Shown here in pieces: positions 7,832 through 17,175 of a DNA stretch of 64,000 nucleotides (positions are counted from its first letter, which is position 1; each line of letters opens with the position of its first letter). The position numbers and the translations under genes are program-made. Source of the stretch: an uncultured Pelagibacteraceae bacterium (GTDB lineage Bacteria > Pseudomonadota > Alphaproteobacteria > Pelagibacterales > Pelagibacteraceae). The stretch lies in contig CACCFV010000003.1 of assembly GCA_902544985.1 (NCBI GenBank), forward strand, positions 40,078 through 104,077, given 5' to 3'. The notes beneath the pieces were generated by a model. The model ran no database searches and was not told where the DNA came from. It saw only the letters and a list, made by a program, of their open reading frames with translations.

Positions 7832-8935
7832 TTATAACACGTAAGGTTCGGGTCTTGCTTTTGCACCTAATACTCTTTCTACTGCCATATTTGAAATATC
7901 AATCGATTGATAAGAGCCTGTTGTAATTAGTTCTGTTAAAGCTCTTCCAATTCCTGGTGCTTGCATTAACCCTCTTCCAGTAAATCCAGTTGCTAAGTAT
8001 ACGTTTTCAAATTTAGGATGTTTTCCTACAACCGCATTATTATCTAATCTATTACAATCATAATAACCTGCCCAACCCCCAGTTAATTTCAATTCTTCAA
8101 ATGCTGGAATTCTTTTAGCTAAAGCAGGCCAAACTAATTCCTCAAAATCATCCCAAGCAGGTTCGAGATCTTTAGCATCAAAAACAGATTTAGGTGAACC
8201 AGCTAAATACTCTTTACCCTCAGGCCTCCAATAAACTCCTGTAGTTAAATCTCCAGTTAATGGCATTTCAGGAATGTGTTTTGGACACTTAACTCTAAAG
8301 ACTGTATGCTTTTGAGGTTCAACTGGAATATCTTCTAATAGTTCTTTTGTCCAACATCCAGCGGCAGATACTATGGTTTTAGCATTTATTTCTGACAAAG
8401 ATTTTACCTCTCCCTTTATGAATTCTGCACCTTGTTCTATTGCTTTACTTTTTAATGCTGTATGAAAAAGAAAAGGATCAATCCATCCTTCACTTTTATT
8501 ATCAGTAAATGTGGCAGTTTCTATTCCTTCTTTGTTTATATAAGGGAAAAATTTATCTAAATCAGATCCTTTAATGTTTTTTGTTCCAGCTTCGCACGCT
8601 TTATGATTTTCCAAAGCCTTATATTGTTCTTCCGCATGTTCTGGGCCAAACATTAATAGATATCCATTTGGAACCATGCTTGCAGTTGGATTAGGATTTT
8701 TTTCTGTTTTGAGTAATTCTGGTATTTGAAAAATAAACTCTCTGGCAAATTTACCTAACAAAATATTCTCTGTTTGAAAAAATTGTCTTCTAAAACCACC
8801 AAGTGAGAGAGGAAAAGAAGCTGATTTATAAGTTGGGTCTCTTTCAATTACTTTGACTTTTCTTCCTTCTTTAGACAGAAAATAAGCGGTTGCTGCACCA
8901 ATAATTCCACCACCAACTATTACAACGTCATCCAT
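7832..8935 (-). CDS. DAO-family FAD-dependent oxidoreductase (FOXRED1/sarcosine-oxidase-like)
   Basis: This 367-residue flavoprotein begins with a Rossmann dinucleotide loop, VVIVGGGIIGAATAYFLSKEG. It then has SLGGFRRQFFQTENILLGKFA near 44-64, which recalls the FOXRED1-type branch of the D-amino-acid-oxidase family. A later GWAGYYDCNRLDNNAVVGKHP and ATGFTGRGLMQAPGIGRALTE complete the FAD domain. Members oxidise secondary or tertiary amines, amino acids, or act in assembly of respiratory complexes, so the substrate cannot be fixed. Its start abuts the tspO stop. Because creatinase and glycine cleavage are in the window, sarcosine or another N-methyl amine is a plausible substrate, but this is inference. 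Confidence 0.75.
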   Translation of the reverse strand: MDDVVIVGGGIIGAATAYFLSKEGRKVKVIERDPTYKSASFPLSLGGFRRQFFQTENILLGKFAREFIFQIPELLKTEKNPNPTASMVPNGYLLMFGPEHAEEQYKALENHKACEAGTKNIKGSDLDKFFPYINKEGIETATFTDNKSEGWIDPFLFHTALKSKAIEQGAEFIKGEVKSLSEINAKTIVSAAGCWTKELLEDIPVEPQKHTVFRVKCPKHIPEMPLTGDLTTGVYWRPEGKEYLAGSPKSVFDAKDLEPAWDDFEELVWPALAKRIPAFEELKLTGGWAGYYDCNRLDNNAVVGKHPKFENVYLATGFTGRGLMQAPGIGRALTELITTGSYQSIDISNMAVERVLGAKARPEPYVL

Positions 8936-9418
8936 TTAATTTAATATCATTAGGTTATAGTTAAGAAATAAAGCATAGAGACACCAAAGTAAATATGGAA
9001 TCATTAAGTAATAACTTACAAAATTGACACGTTTAAATCTTATAATCAAAATTATTATCAAAGTTATCAAAATAACTAAAACAACTAATGCAAAAAATAT
9101 GTGATGTAATCCAAAAAAAACAATACTCCAAGTTGCATTAAAAACTATATGTATAAAATAAATATAAATTGTATTTACATCTCTTTTTTTACTGTGCCAA
9201 AAGAACCAAATAGCTAATGTCATCATTATGTAAAGTGTCGTCCAAACAGGGGCAAATATCCAATCTGGTGGATTATAATTTGATTTAATTAGACCAGAGT
9301 ACCAAGGCTCTTTGAGGCTTATAGTGACCAAACCACCTATAAATGATGCAGAAAAAGTGACAATTGAAAAAAGAATTAATGATAAAAATTTATTTTTTAA
9401 CATATTAGTATTATACAT
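8936..9418 (-). CDS. tspO: TspO/MBR-family tryptophan-rich sensory protein
   Basis: A 160-residue membrane protein with five predicted segments. TspO hallmarks are present: EPWYSGLIKSNYNPPDWIFAPVWTTLYIMM near residues 32-61, and NATWSIVFFGLHH further on. TspO proteins bind porphyrins and related tetrapyrroles, and in alphaproteobacteria they modulate responses to oxygen and light. The stop codon touches the start of the FAD oxidoreductase downstream, so the two share a transcript. It diverges from the SDR gene at 9428 with only 9 bases between the starts. Confidence 0.88.
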   Translation of the reverse strand: MYNTNMLKNKFLSLILFSIVTFSASFIGGLVTISLKEPWYSGLIKSNYNPPDWIFAPVWTTLYIMMTLAIWFFWHSKKRDVNTIYIYFIHIVFNATWSIVFFGLHHIFFALVVLVILITLIIILIIRFKRVNFVSYYLMIPYLLWCLYALFLNYNLMILN

Positions 9419-9427
9419 CTTTATAGA

Positions 9428-10189
9428 ATGGATAAAAAAACAATTTGGATTACAGGTGGTAGCACAGGAATTGGTAAAGCTTTAGCAATAAAATTTGCCA
9501 AAGAAGGTTGGAATGTTGCAATTTCTGCAAGACGTGAAAATCTACTAAAAGAGACTTGTGGAGAACATGAAAATATTAGTTCTTTTCCACTAGATGTAAC
9601 CGATAAAAGTAAATGTAAAGAAGTCTTCCAAAATATAGTTAATACTTTTCATAATATAGATATTTGTTTTTTCTCAACTGGTACATGGGATCCAAAAAGA
9701 GAAAAAGATATTGATGTTGAACAAATTGAAAATGTTTTTAAAATTAATTTCTTTGGAACCTTAAATAGCATTAAAGCTGTAGAGAAATACTTTAAGGACA
9801 AAAAGAGTGGAACGATTACAATAGTCTCATCTATTGCAGGTTACCGAGGTTTGCCTAACTCAACAGGGTATGGACCTTCTAAATCAGCTTTAAATAATTT
9901 AGCTGAAAGTTTATATTTTGATTTCGGTAGATCAAATGTCCGAGTATGTCTAGTCTCACCAGGTTTTATTAAAACACCCATGACAGATAAAAATGATTTT
10001 AAAATGCCTTTCTTAAAAACTCCTGAATATGCTGCAGAAAAAATTTATGATGGTTTAATAAAAAAAAATTCTTTTGAAATTCATTTTCCAAAATCTCTAA
10101 CAATTATCTTAAAGATACTTAGCTTCCTACCAAATAGAATTTATTTTGGATTGATTGGAAAACTTACAAAGTATCAAAAAAAAAATTAA
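9428..10189 (+). CDS. Short-chain dehydrogenase/reductase (SDR)
   Basis: A 253-residue classical SDR. The cofactor loop TGGSTGIGKALA is at residues 9-20, an Arg-rich segment SARRE near 33-37 suggests NADP(H), and the catalytic Ser-Tyr-Lys is visible as VSSIAGYRG, then GYGPSKSAL near 147-156. It oxidises or reduces a carbonyl/alcohol; the substrate is unknown. The C-terminal 40 residues are basic and hydrophobic, hinting at membrane association and a lipid-like substrate. The stop overlaps by 4 bases with the convergent DUF3833 gene. SDR genes of this type often occur next to DUF1365, CFA-synthase and DUF3833 genes in alphaproteobacteria, as here, so a part in lipid modification is plausible. 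Confidence 0.85.
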   Translation: MDKKTIWITGGSTGIGKALAIKFAKEGWNVAISARRENLLKETCGEHENISSFPLDVTDKSKCKEVFQNIVNTFHNIDICFFSTGTWDPKREKDIDVEQIENVFKINFFGTLNSIKAVEKYFKDKKSGTITIVSSIAGYRGLPNSTGYGPSKSALNNLAESLYFDFGRSNVRVCLVSPGFIKTPMTDKNDFKMPFLKTPEYAAEKIYDGLIKKNSFEIHFPKSLTIILKILSFLPNRIYFGLIGKLTKYQKKN

Positions 10190-10734
10190 TCTTTAACAAA
10201 AACTACAGTTAATTCTGCTACTTTAAAACCAAATTTAGTCATTGTAGCTCTGTTAATTGCTACACGATCATCTTGTTTAAAAATCCAATCATCAAAGGTA
10301 ATTTTCATCTCTTTACCTTTTACTGGAACTAATAAAACATATTCAAATTTAAAAGCTGGGCCATATGAATATCCCTTAGCTTTTCCTACAACATCTCCTG
10401 CTGTACCCTCATAATTATTTTCATCAATTTTAGTAATTTGCCACTGCCTATTTTGAATTTCTCCATCATCCCAATTAAATTTTTCATCAAGTATCAGTTG
10501 TTTCCCATCCCATTTTCCATTTAAATCTGCAGAAAATTGTCTTGTAACTTTTCCTGATCTATTTTGAAGTACTCCCCATGCTTTTACATTACCAGATAAA
10601 TAATTTTCAATTATTAACCTTGGTTCTTTATTTTTAAAATCTTCTGGTTTCATAGCGCTATTATTTGAACAGTTTGTAATTAAGAATAGAAAAATTATCA
10701 ATATAATTGATTTAATATTTTTATTTATTGTCAT
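10186..10734 (-). CDS. DUF3833-family lipoprotein
   Basis: A 182-residue exported lipoprotein. Residues 1-22 form a signal peptide with a lipobox-like end, LFLITNCSNN, so the mature protein would be lipid-anchored at the Cys. The body (YLSGNVKAWGVLQNRSGKVTRQF, then DWIFKQDDRVAINRATMTKFGFKVAELTVVF) matches DUF3833, a family recurrently found with CFA-synthase and DUF1365 genes. It lies 16 bases downstream of the CFA gene on the same strand. Function is unknown; a role in handling modified lipids at the envelope is a context-based guess. The 3' end overlaps the SDR gene by 4 bases. Confidence 0.8.
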   Translation of the reverse strand: MTINKNIKSIILIIFLFLITNCSNNSAMKPEDFKNKEPRLIIENYLSGNVKAWGVLQNRSGKVTRQFSADLNGKWDGKQLILDEKFNWDDGEIQNRQWQITKIDENNYEGTAGDVVGKAKGYSYGPAFKFEYVLLVPVKGKEMKITFDDWIFKQDDRVAINRATMTKFGFKVAELTVVFVKD

Positions 10735-10750
10735 ATGTCTCCTTTTGAAC

Positions 10751-11929
10751 TCATTTATTCTGTAATGAAAATTGAATTAAATCTATATTTTTGGATTTAA
10801 ATCCTGCTTCACAATAAGATAGATAAAACTCCCACATTCTTTTAAAAGTTAAGTCAAATCCTTGTTTTTTTATTAAGTCCCACTTCTTATTAAATTCATT
10901 TCTCCATATTGCTAATGTATTAGAATAATGATCTGCATAAGAATCATATGATTTTATAGTTAAGCCATTTTCTGAAACATATTTATTAATAATACTTTTG
11001 CTTGGTAAAAATCCTCCAGGAAAAATATATTTTTGGATAAAATCTGTCTTAGTTTTATATCGATCAAATATATTGTCGTCTATCGTAATTGCTTGAATAG
11101 CTGCTCTTCCATTGTCTGATAGATTGTTCTTTATTGTTTTAAAATAACTTTCTAAATAATTTTGTCCTACCGCTTCAATCATTTCAATTGAAGCAATTGA
11201 ATTGTACTTGTCTCTTAAATCTCTGTAATCTTTTATTTCTATATTTACTTTTTCATTCAACCCACACTCATGGATTCTTTTTTTTGCATATTCAAATTGT
11301 TTTTTTGAAATAGTTATACAGTCTAACTTTACATCATATTTTTTTCCTAAATATTCAGCAAATCCACCCCATCCACATCCAATTTCTAAAATTTTATCTC
11401 CATTGTTTGGTCTTATTAAATCAATTAATTTTTGGTATTTATTATTTTGAGCATTTGAAAGTTCTTTATTTCTCTCATCAAATATTGCACTAGAATAAGT
11501 TAAAGTTTTATCAAGCCAAAGTGCAAAAAACTCATTTCCTAAATCATAATGTTTTGAAATATTTTCTTTACTTCGACCTCTCGTATTCTTGATGAATATA
11601 TTTTTCACATAATTGACTATTGGGAAATCTAATAAACCAGAAAATTTATGAATTATTTTGATATTTCTTGCAGTAATCTCAATTAAATTTGAAAGGTTGT
11701 CAGTTTCAAATTCATCCCTCATGTAAGATTCAGCGAAACCAACACTTCCTCCCTTTATCAAATTGAAAGAAAAACTTGGTTTTTTTATTTTCAAAGTAGA
11801 TTTTAAAGAGCTATTAGGGTTTCCAAATTTTAATAATTCTCCATCGTATTTTATTATTTCCAAATATCCTTGGTCAATATTTTTCAAAATTTTTAAAACA
11901 ATTTGATCTGAAATGTTATATATGCCCAT
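10751..11929 (-). CDS. cfa: Cyclopropane-fatty-acyl-phospholipid synthase-family SAM methyltransferase
   Basis: A 392-residue methyltransferase that acts on the double bond of unsaturated fatty acyl chains in membrane phospholipids, using S-adenosylmethionine. The SAM-binding motif LEIGCGWGGFAEYLGKKY lies near 178-195, preceded by HYDLGNEFFALWLDKTLTYSSAIF near 121-144, a CFA-synthase signature. IEMIEAVGQ and KYIFPGGFLPS follow. Homologues may make cyclopropane, methyl-branched or furan-precursor acyl chains, so the exact product is open. The start overlaps the DUF1365 stop by one base, and the DUF3833 lipoprotein follows. The gene belongs to a run continuous with gcvP, so the upstream glycine riboswitch may affect it. 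Confidence 0.9.
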   Translation of the reverse strand: MGIYNISDQIVLKILKNIDQGYLEIIKYDGELLKFGNPNSSLKSTLKIKKPSFSFNLIKGGSVGFAESYMRDEFETDNLSNLIEITARNIKIIHKFSGLLDFPIVNYVKNIFIKNTRGRSKENISKHYDLGNEFFALWLDKTLTYSSAIFDERNKELSNAQNNKYQKLIDLIRPNNGDKILEIGCGWGGFAEYLGKKYDVKLDCITISKKQFEYAKKRIHECGLNEKVNIEIKDYRDLRDKYNSIASIEMIEAVGQNYLESYFKTIKNNLSDNGRAAIQAITIDDNIFDRYKTKTDFIQKYIFPGGFLPSKSIINKYVSENGLTIKSYDSYADHYSNTLAIWRNEFNKKWDLIKKQGFDLTFKRMWEFYLSYCEAGFKSKNIDLIQFSLQNK

Positions 11930-12687
11930 TAATTCTCAAAAGTAATATTATTCCTAATCTTAAGTTTTTTTTTTATAAATTTTATTCCTTTGAGCCATAA
12001 TTTAAAAGCTTCAAAATGTATCGCTGAAATGATTTTAAAAGTCATTAATGGGTGTTTTATGTAAGATTTTAGTAATTCTTTACTATTAAAATCAACTCTT
12101 TTTCCATCTTGAGATGCAAATAAAATTTTTTCATCTAGTTGATATTGATCAATAACGACTGAAATCTTTTCCGAAGGTTTTAAAATTCTAAAAAAATAAT
12201 TACAGTTCATTTCAATAAATGGAGAAACATGAAATTTTTTTGAACAGTTGTGTTGTAACAAATTATCATTTTCAACTTTAAAAATATAAGTATGTTGTTC
12301 TCCAAAAGTATTTTTTACCTCATATAAAATTGAAATTAAATTTTTGTTATTATCATAAACAAAAAAAACGCTTAAAGGATTAAAAACATACCCCAAAATT
12401 CTTGGATAACACAAAAGTTTTATTCTTATATCTTTTGAATTTATATCGTTTTCATCTAAGTTTTTTTTTACCCATTCAATTAGAGATGAACCATCTCTTT
12501 CACCATGATCTTTGTCAAAAAAACTAATTAGATTAAAACGATTATAAGAAAAAAATGTTATATCTTTACCCAAATTATTAAGATCAGATAAATCAATTAA
12601 TAATGAAAATACTCTATATTTAAAAAAATGTAATTTGGGTTTAAATCTCTTGTGGATTACTGTTCCATTGTAAATTGAACTAGTCAT
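11929..12687 (-). CDS. DUF1365 family protein
   Basis: A 252-residue protein starting SSIYNGTVIHKRFKPKLHFFKYRVFSLLIDLSDL, with LLCYPRILGYVFNPLSVFFVYDN in the centre and HVSPFIEMNCNYFFRI later. These are DUF1365 landmarks. The family almost always sits between a flavin amine-oxidase-like gene and a CFA-type methyltransferase, exactly as here. The biochemical role is unknown; context indicates acyl-chain modification. The start overlaps the upstream FAD gene by 8 bases and its stop overlaps cfa by 1 base, which fits translational coupling. Confidence 0.85.
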   Translation of the reverse strand: MTSSIYNGTVIHKRFKPKLHFFKYRVFSLLIDLSDLNNLGKDITFFSYNRFNLISFFDKDHGERDGSSLIEWVKKNLDENDINSKDIRIKLLCYPRILGYVFNPLSVFFVYDNNKNLISILYEVKNTFGEQHTYIFKVENDNLLQHNCSKKFHVSPFIEMNCNYFFRILKPSEKISVVIDQYQLDEKILFASQDGKRVDFNSKELLKSYIKHPLMTFKIISAIHFEAFKLWLKGIKFIKKKLKIRNNITFEN

Positions 12688-13921
12688 TAAGGTATTTTAG
12701 CATTTCAATAGATGATTTTATTCCATCTTCATGAAAACCGTAACCAAAATAACTACCACAAAAAAGAATATTTCTTTTATTTTGCAAATTTTTAAGCTTA
12801 CTTTGATGATCTAAAGCTAATTGATCAAAATATGGGTGGGTAAATTTTACCTTCTTTAAAATCTTTGTCTCATCAATGTTAAAATAAGGGTTTAGAGTAA
12901 GAAAGATATTTTTTTCACATTCTAAATTTTGCAATAAATTTAACCAATAAGTGATAGAATTTTTTTCAATTTCATTTTTTTTCATAGATGAGTTCCAAGA
13001 ACACCAGGCATTCTTATTTTTAGGCATAACTGACTCATCTGTATGTATATAAGCATAATTTTCTTTATAACTAAAATTAGATAGAATTTCTTTTTCTTGA
13101 TCAGTTGGATTTTCAATTATTGATAATGCCTCATCAGCATGAGTCGCAACAATTACTTTATCATAATCAAAAAATTCATTTTTTCCGCCATAATATAAAT
13201 CAATACCATTACTTTTGCTTACAATCTTATTTACTTTATAATTTTTAAAATACTCGCCACTAATTTTTGAAAGAATTGTTTTTACATATGATCTGCTTCT
13301 ATTTGAAACTGTATACCATTGTGGTCTATTCTTAAGTTTAAATAATCCATGGTTTTGAAAAAATTTTAAAAAAAATTTTAAAGGCATCTTGTTTGCAGCA
13401 TAAGGTGGCATCGACCAAATTGCTGATACCATAGGTATTAAATGATAATTTATAAATTCTTTAGATAAATTATTCTTTACCAAATAATCCTCTAAAGTGA
13501 TTTCCTCATTTAAATCATTTAATCTGTCAGATTTTTTATAGAATTTTAGAATATCAAAAAACATTTTCAAAAATCTGATATTAAATAAATTCAACTTATT
13601 AGAAAAAATACCATTTAATCCTTTTCCACAATATTCAAAGTTTGAATCTTTTACTGATACAGAAAAAGACATATCGCTTTTTTCAATTTCAATTTTATTT
13701 TCATTAAAAAACTCAATTAAATTTGGATAAGTTTTAAAGTTAAATACGATGAAGCCTATATCCACTGGAACTTTTTTCGTTCCAAAAATTAAATCTATTG
13801 TATGAGAGTGCCCACCAAAATGATCCTCTTTTTCAAATAAATCTACATGATTATTTTTAGAGAGGTAATAAGCTGCACTTAATCCTGAAATGCCTGAACC
13901 AACTACAGCAATTTTCATCAA
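12680..13921 (-). CDS. FAD-dependent amine-oxidase-like oxidoreductase (fatty-acid modification cluster)
   Basis: A 413-residue flavoprotein. It begins with the FAD loop IAVVGSGISGLSAAYYLSKN, then LFEKEDHFGGHSHTID, where the GGHSHT pattern typifies this branch. VDIGFIVFNFKTYPNL, MVSAIWSMPP and a C-terminal LFCGSYFGYGFHEDGIKSSIEML follow. The family pairs with DUF1365 and CFA synthase. In Rhodobacter sphaeroides related genes lie beside the singlet-oxygen-responsive sigma factor region and have been tied to modified fatty acids (recalled, not checked). The start codon lies 3 bases after the gcvP stop, so it is probably read on the gcv transcript. Confidence 0.82.
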   Translation of the reverse strand: MMKIAVVGSGISGLSAAYYLSKNNHVDLFEKEDHFGGHSHTIDLIFGTKKVPVDIGFIVFNFKTYPNLIEFFNENKIEIEKSDMSFSVSVKDSNFEYCGKGLNGIFSNKLNLFNIRFLKMFFDILKFYKKSDRLNDLNEEITLEDYLVKNNLSKEFINYHLIPMVSAIWSMPPYAANKMPLKFFLKFFQNHGLFKLKNRPQWYTVSNRSRSYVKTILSKISGEYFKNYKVNKIVSKSNGIDLYYGGKNEFFDYDKVIVATHADEALSIIENPTDQEKEILSNFSYKENYAYIHTDESVMPKNKNAWCSWNSSMKKNEIEKNSITYWLNLLQNLECEKNIFLTLNPYFNIDETKILKKVKFTHPYFDQLALDHQSKLKNLQNKRNILFCGSYFGYGFHEDGIKSSIEMLKYLND

Positions 13922-13924
13922 TGA

Positions 13925-16795
13925 TTATGCTGCATCTTCTTTGAATTCATCCATGCTTGGACACGTACAGAAAATATTTTTATCACCATAGACATTATCT
14001 ACTCGAGCTACTGGTGGCCAAAACTTATTTATTTTTAAAAATTTAGCTGGATAAGCTGCCTCTTCTCTAGAATATTTATGAGTCCAATTATCAGAAGCTA
14101 ACTCGGTGTCGGTATGAGGAGCATTTTTAATTGGATTGTCAATTTTATCAAATTTACCAGTTTTAATTAAATCTATCTCTTGTTTAATCTTAATTAAAGT
14201 ATCACAAAACCTGTCAAGCTCTGACAAGTTTTCACTTTCTGTAGGCTCAATCATCATTGTTCCTGCTACAGGCCAAGACATTGTCGGTGCATGGAAACCA
14301 AAATCAATTAATCTTTTTGCAATATCTTCTTCGGTAATACCTGTTTCAGATTTGATTGATCTAATATCTATAATACATTCATGAGCAACATTGCCATTTG
14401 AACCTTTGTATAAAATTGGATAATGATCTTTTAGTCTGTCAGCAATATAATTTGCATTCAGTATTGCAACTTTAGAAGCAAGTTTTAATCCCTCAGATCC
14501 CATCATTTTTATATACATCCAAGAAATTGATAAAATACTTGAACTTCCCCAGGGAGCGGCAGATACAGCTCCTATTCCTGTTGCAGGACCACAATCTTTT
14601 ACAACAGGGTGATTAGGCAGATAAACCTGTAAATGTCTTTTACAAGCTATGGGCCCCATACCTGGTCCACCACCACCATGAGGGATACAAAATGTTTTGT
14701 GTAAATTGATATGACAAACATCAGGACCAAAGTTTCCAGGTTTAGCTATACCAACTAATGCGTTTAAGTTTGCACCATCCATATAAACTTGTCCACCATG
14801 TTTGTGAATTAATTCGCATATCTCCATTATTTTTTCTTCAAACACGCCATGAGTAGATGGGTATGTTACCATGAGAGCTCCTAAATTTTCTGAATGAAGT
14901 TCCGCTTTTTTCTTTAAATCATCAAAATCAACGTTACCTTCTTTATCACAATTAACTACAACTACTTTCATCCCTACCATTTGAGCACTAGCAGGATTTG
15001 TTCCATGTGCAGAGCTTGGTATCAAACATATGTTCCTATTTTTATCACCTCTATCTAAATGATATTTTCTTATTACCATTAATCCTGCATATTCACCTTG
15101 AGCACCTGCATTGGGTTGAAGTGAAACACCTGAAAAACCAGTAATTGATCTTAACCAATTTTTTAGATCAGTGAATAATGTTCTATATCCTTCCATTTGC
15201 TCTATGGGCACAAACGGATGAGGTTCAGCTAATTCTCTCCATGAGATAGGAATCATTTCTGCAGTAGCATTTAATTTCATGGTACAAGAACCTAGTGCAA
15301 TCATAGTTCTGTTCAGAGCGATATCCTTGTCCTCTAACTTTTTAAGATACCTAACCATTTCTGTCTCTGAACGATATGAATTAAAAACAGGGTGTTCTAG
15401 ATATTTTGAAGTTCTTAATAAATTTTTTGGCAGATTGGGTAAACTTACCGTAGGATCTTCTTTCTTAATTGATTCCGCTGCATTAAAAATTTTTAATAGT
15501 TGATTTACTCTATAAACATTTTTTCTCTCATCAAAAGAAACTGCAAGCATTTCAGAATTTACTTTTCGTATATTTACTTTTTGATTTAAAGCATTTTTAT
15601 AGATTTGATCAGTCTTTTCTTTAGTAATAATTGTAACAGTATCAAAAAAATGATCAGAATATATTTCATAGCCAGATTGTTTTATTTTATCAGCAAAATT
15701 TTTTGCTAATTGCGATACTCGTTCAGAAATATTTTTAATTCCATCTGGACCATGATAAATAGCATATGCAGCTGAAACTATGGCTAACAATGCCTGAGCA
15801 GTACAAATATTACTTGTCGCTTTGTCTCTTCTGATATGTTGCTCTCTTGTCTGTAGTGACAATCTATAAGCCTTATTCCCATGTCTATCTACTGAAACAC
15901 CAACTATTCTACCTGGCATAGATCTCTTAAATTCATCCTTTGTTGCAAAAAATGCTGCATGTGGTCCGCCATAACCCATTGGAATACCAAATCTTTGAGA
16001 ACTGCCAACTGCAATATCAGCCCCAAGTTCTCTTGGTGTTTTTAACTTAGCAAGTGCAAGAAGATCACAAGCTAAAATTGCTTTACCATTTTTTTTATGA
16101 ATTTTACTTATTGCCTCGCTTGGATCTTTAATATCACCCAAAGTTCCTGGGTACTGTAAGACTCCACAAACAATGTCTTCTTTTAATTGCTCCAGAACTT
16201 TGTCTTCATTTCCAACAAGAACTTTAAGGCCCATAGGCTCTGCTCTAGTTCGTATAACCTCAATTGTTTGAGGATGACAATTTTCTGAGACAAAAACTAA
16301 ATTACTGTCACTTTTATTAAGTCTGTAACTTAACCCCATAGCTTCTGCTGCGGCTGTACCCTCATCTAATAAAGATGCATTGGCAATATCCATTCCAGTA
16401 AAATCAACAATCATTTGTTGAAAGTTCAAAAGCATCTCTAATCTTCCTTGTGCCACTTCTGGCTGATAAGGTGTGTATGATGTATACCAGCCTGGATTTT
16501 CCAATATATTTCTTAAAATTACATAAGGTGTATACGTACCGTAATAGCCCATTCCAATAAAATTTGAGTAAATTTGATTTTTTTTAGAAATTGCTTTTAA
16601 TTTTCTTAATGCCTCATACTCTGAATTAGATTCACCAATATTAAGTTCACCCTTAAACTGTATTTTTTCTGGAACGGTATTGTCAATTAAATCATCTAAT
16701 GATTCATAATTTAATTTTTTTAACATTTTTAATTGATCATCTTCAGATGGACCAATGTGTCTTTTTATAAAATCTTTTTGAGAATTATGTAACAT
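13925..16795 (-). CDS. gcvP: Glycine dehydrogenase (decarboxylating), P protein
   Basis: The P protein decarboxylates glycine with pyridoxal phosphate and passes the aminomethyl group to the lipoyl arm of GcvH. At 956 residues it is the single-chain form, fusing both halves. The N-terminal half has FKRSMPGRIVGVSVD and TREQHIRRDKATSNICTAQ. The C-terminal half has SSAHGTNPASA, MDGANLNALVG and the PLP-lysine motif HINLHKTFCIPHGGGGPG. The start ATG overlaps the gcvH stop by one base. Downstream, a flavoprotein gene begins after 3 bases with no terminator between, so gcvP is not the operon's last gene. Expression should follow the glycine riboswitch upstream of gcvT. Confidence 0.97.
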   Translation of the reverse strand: MLHNSQKDFIKRHIGPSEDDQLKMLKKLNYESLDDLIDNTVPEKIQFKGELNIGESNSEYEALRKLKAISKKNQIYSNFIGMGYYGTYTPYVILRNILENPGWYTSYTPYQPEVAQGRLEMLLNFQQMIVDFTGMDIANASLLDEGTAAAEAMGLSYRLNKSDSNLVFVSENCHPQTIEVIRTRAEPMGLKVLVGNEDKVLEQLKEDIVCGVLQYPGTLGDIKDPSEAISKIHKKNGKAILACDLLALAKLKTPRELGADIAVGSSQRFGIPMGYGGPHAAFFATKDEFKRSMPGRIVGVSVDRHGNKAYRLSLQTREQHIRRDKATSNICTAQALLAIVSAAYAIYHGPDGIKNISERVSQLAKNFADKIKQSGYEIYSDHFFDTVTIITKEKTDQIYKNALNQKVNIRKVNSEMLAVSFDERKNVYRVNQLLKIFNAAESIKKEDPTVSLPNLPKNLLRTSKYLEHPVFNSYRSETEMVRYLKKLEDKDIALNRTMIALGSCTMKLNATAEMIPISWRELAEPHPFVPIEQMEGYRTLFTDLKNWLRSITGFSGVSLQPNAGAQGEYAGLMVIRKYHLDRGDKNRNICLIPSSAHGTNPASAQMVGMKVVVVNCDKEGNVDFDDLKKKAELHSENLGALMVTYPSTHGVFEEKIMEICELIHKHGGQVYMDGANLNALVGIAKPGNFGPDVCHINLHKTFCIPHGGGGPGMGPIACKRHLQVYLPNHPVVKDCGPATGIGAVSAAPWGSSSILSISWMYIKMMGSEGLKLASKVAILNANYIADRLKDHYPILYKGSNGNVAHECIIDIRSIKSETGITEEDIAKRLIDFGFHAPTMSWPVAGTMMIEPTESENLSELDRFCDTLIKIKQEIDLIKTGKFDKIDNPIKNAPHTDTELASDNWTHKYSREEAAYPAKFLKINKFWPPVARVDNVYGDKNIFCTCPSMDEFKEDAA

Positions 16796-17175
16796 TACGT
16801 GGTAGTCTCCTTTGCAAACTTGTCGTATTCATCTTTACTCATCAAAGAATCCATCTCAGACTTGTCTTTAATTCTTAGTTTAAAGAACCAAGCGATATTT
16901 TCTGGATCTTGATTAATAATTGATGGGTTGTCGACTATACTCGGGTTAGTTTCTACTACTTCTCCACTTACAGGAGTATAAACATCACTCGCTGCTTTTG
17001 TAGACTCAACCACCCCTGCTGTTCCATCTTTTTCTACGTTAGAACCTTTTTCTGGAAGTTCAGCAAAAACAATATCCCCCAACATCTCTGTAGCATGCTG
17101 AGTTATTCCTATTGTCGCAATATCACCTTCTAATCTAATCCATTCATGTTCTTTAGAATATTTAACTTCGCTCAT
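16795..17175 (-). CDS. gcvH: Glycine cleavage system H protein
   Basis: A 126-residue lipoyl carrier that shuttles the aminomethyl intermediate between P, T and L proteins. The lipoylation site is Lys60 in the motif [19 protein letters not shown]. The N-terminal [20 protein letters not shown] is also typical. Both ends overlap its neighbours by one base (gcvT stop and gcvP start), indicating tight translational coupling. The dihydrolipoamide dehydrogenase (L protein) is not in this window. Confidence 0.97.
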   Translation of the reverse strand: MSEVKYSKEHEWIRLEGDIATIGITQHATEMLGDIVFAELPEKGSNVEKDGTAGVVESTKAASDVYTPVSGEVVETNPSIVDNPSIINQDPENIAWFFKLRIKDKSEMDSLMSKDEYDKFAKETTT

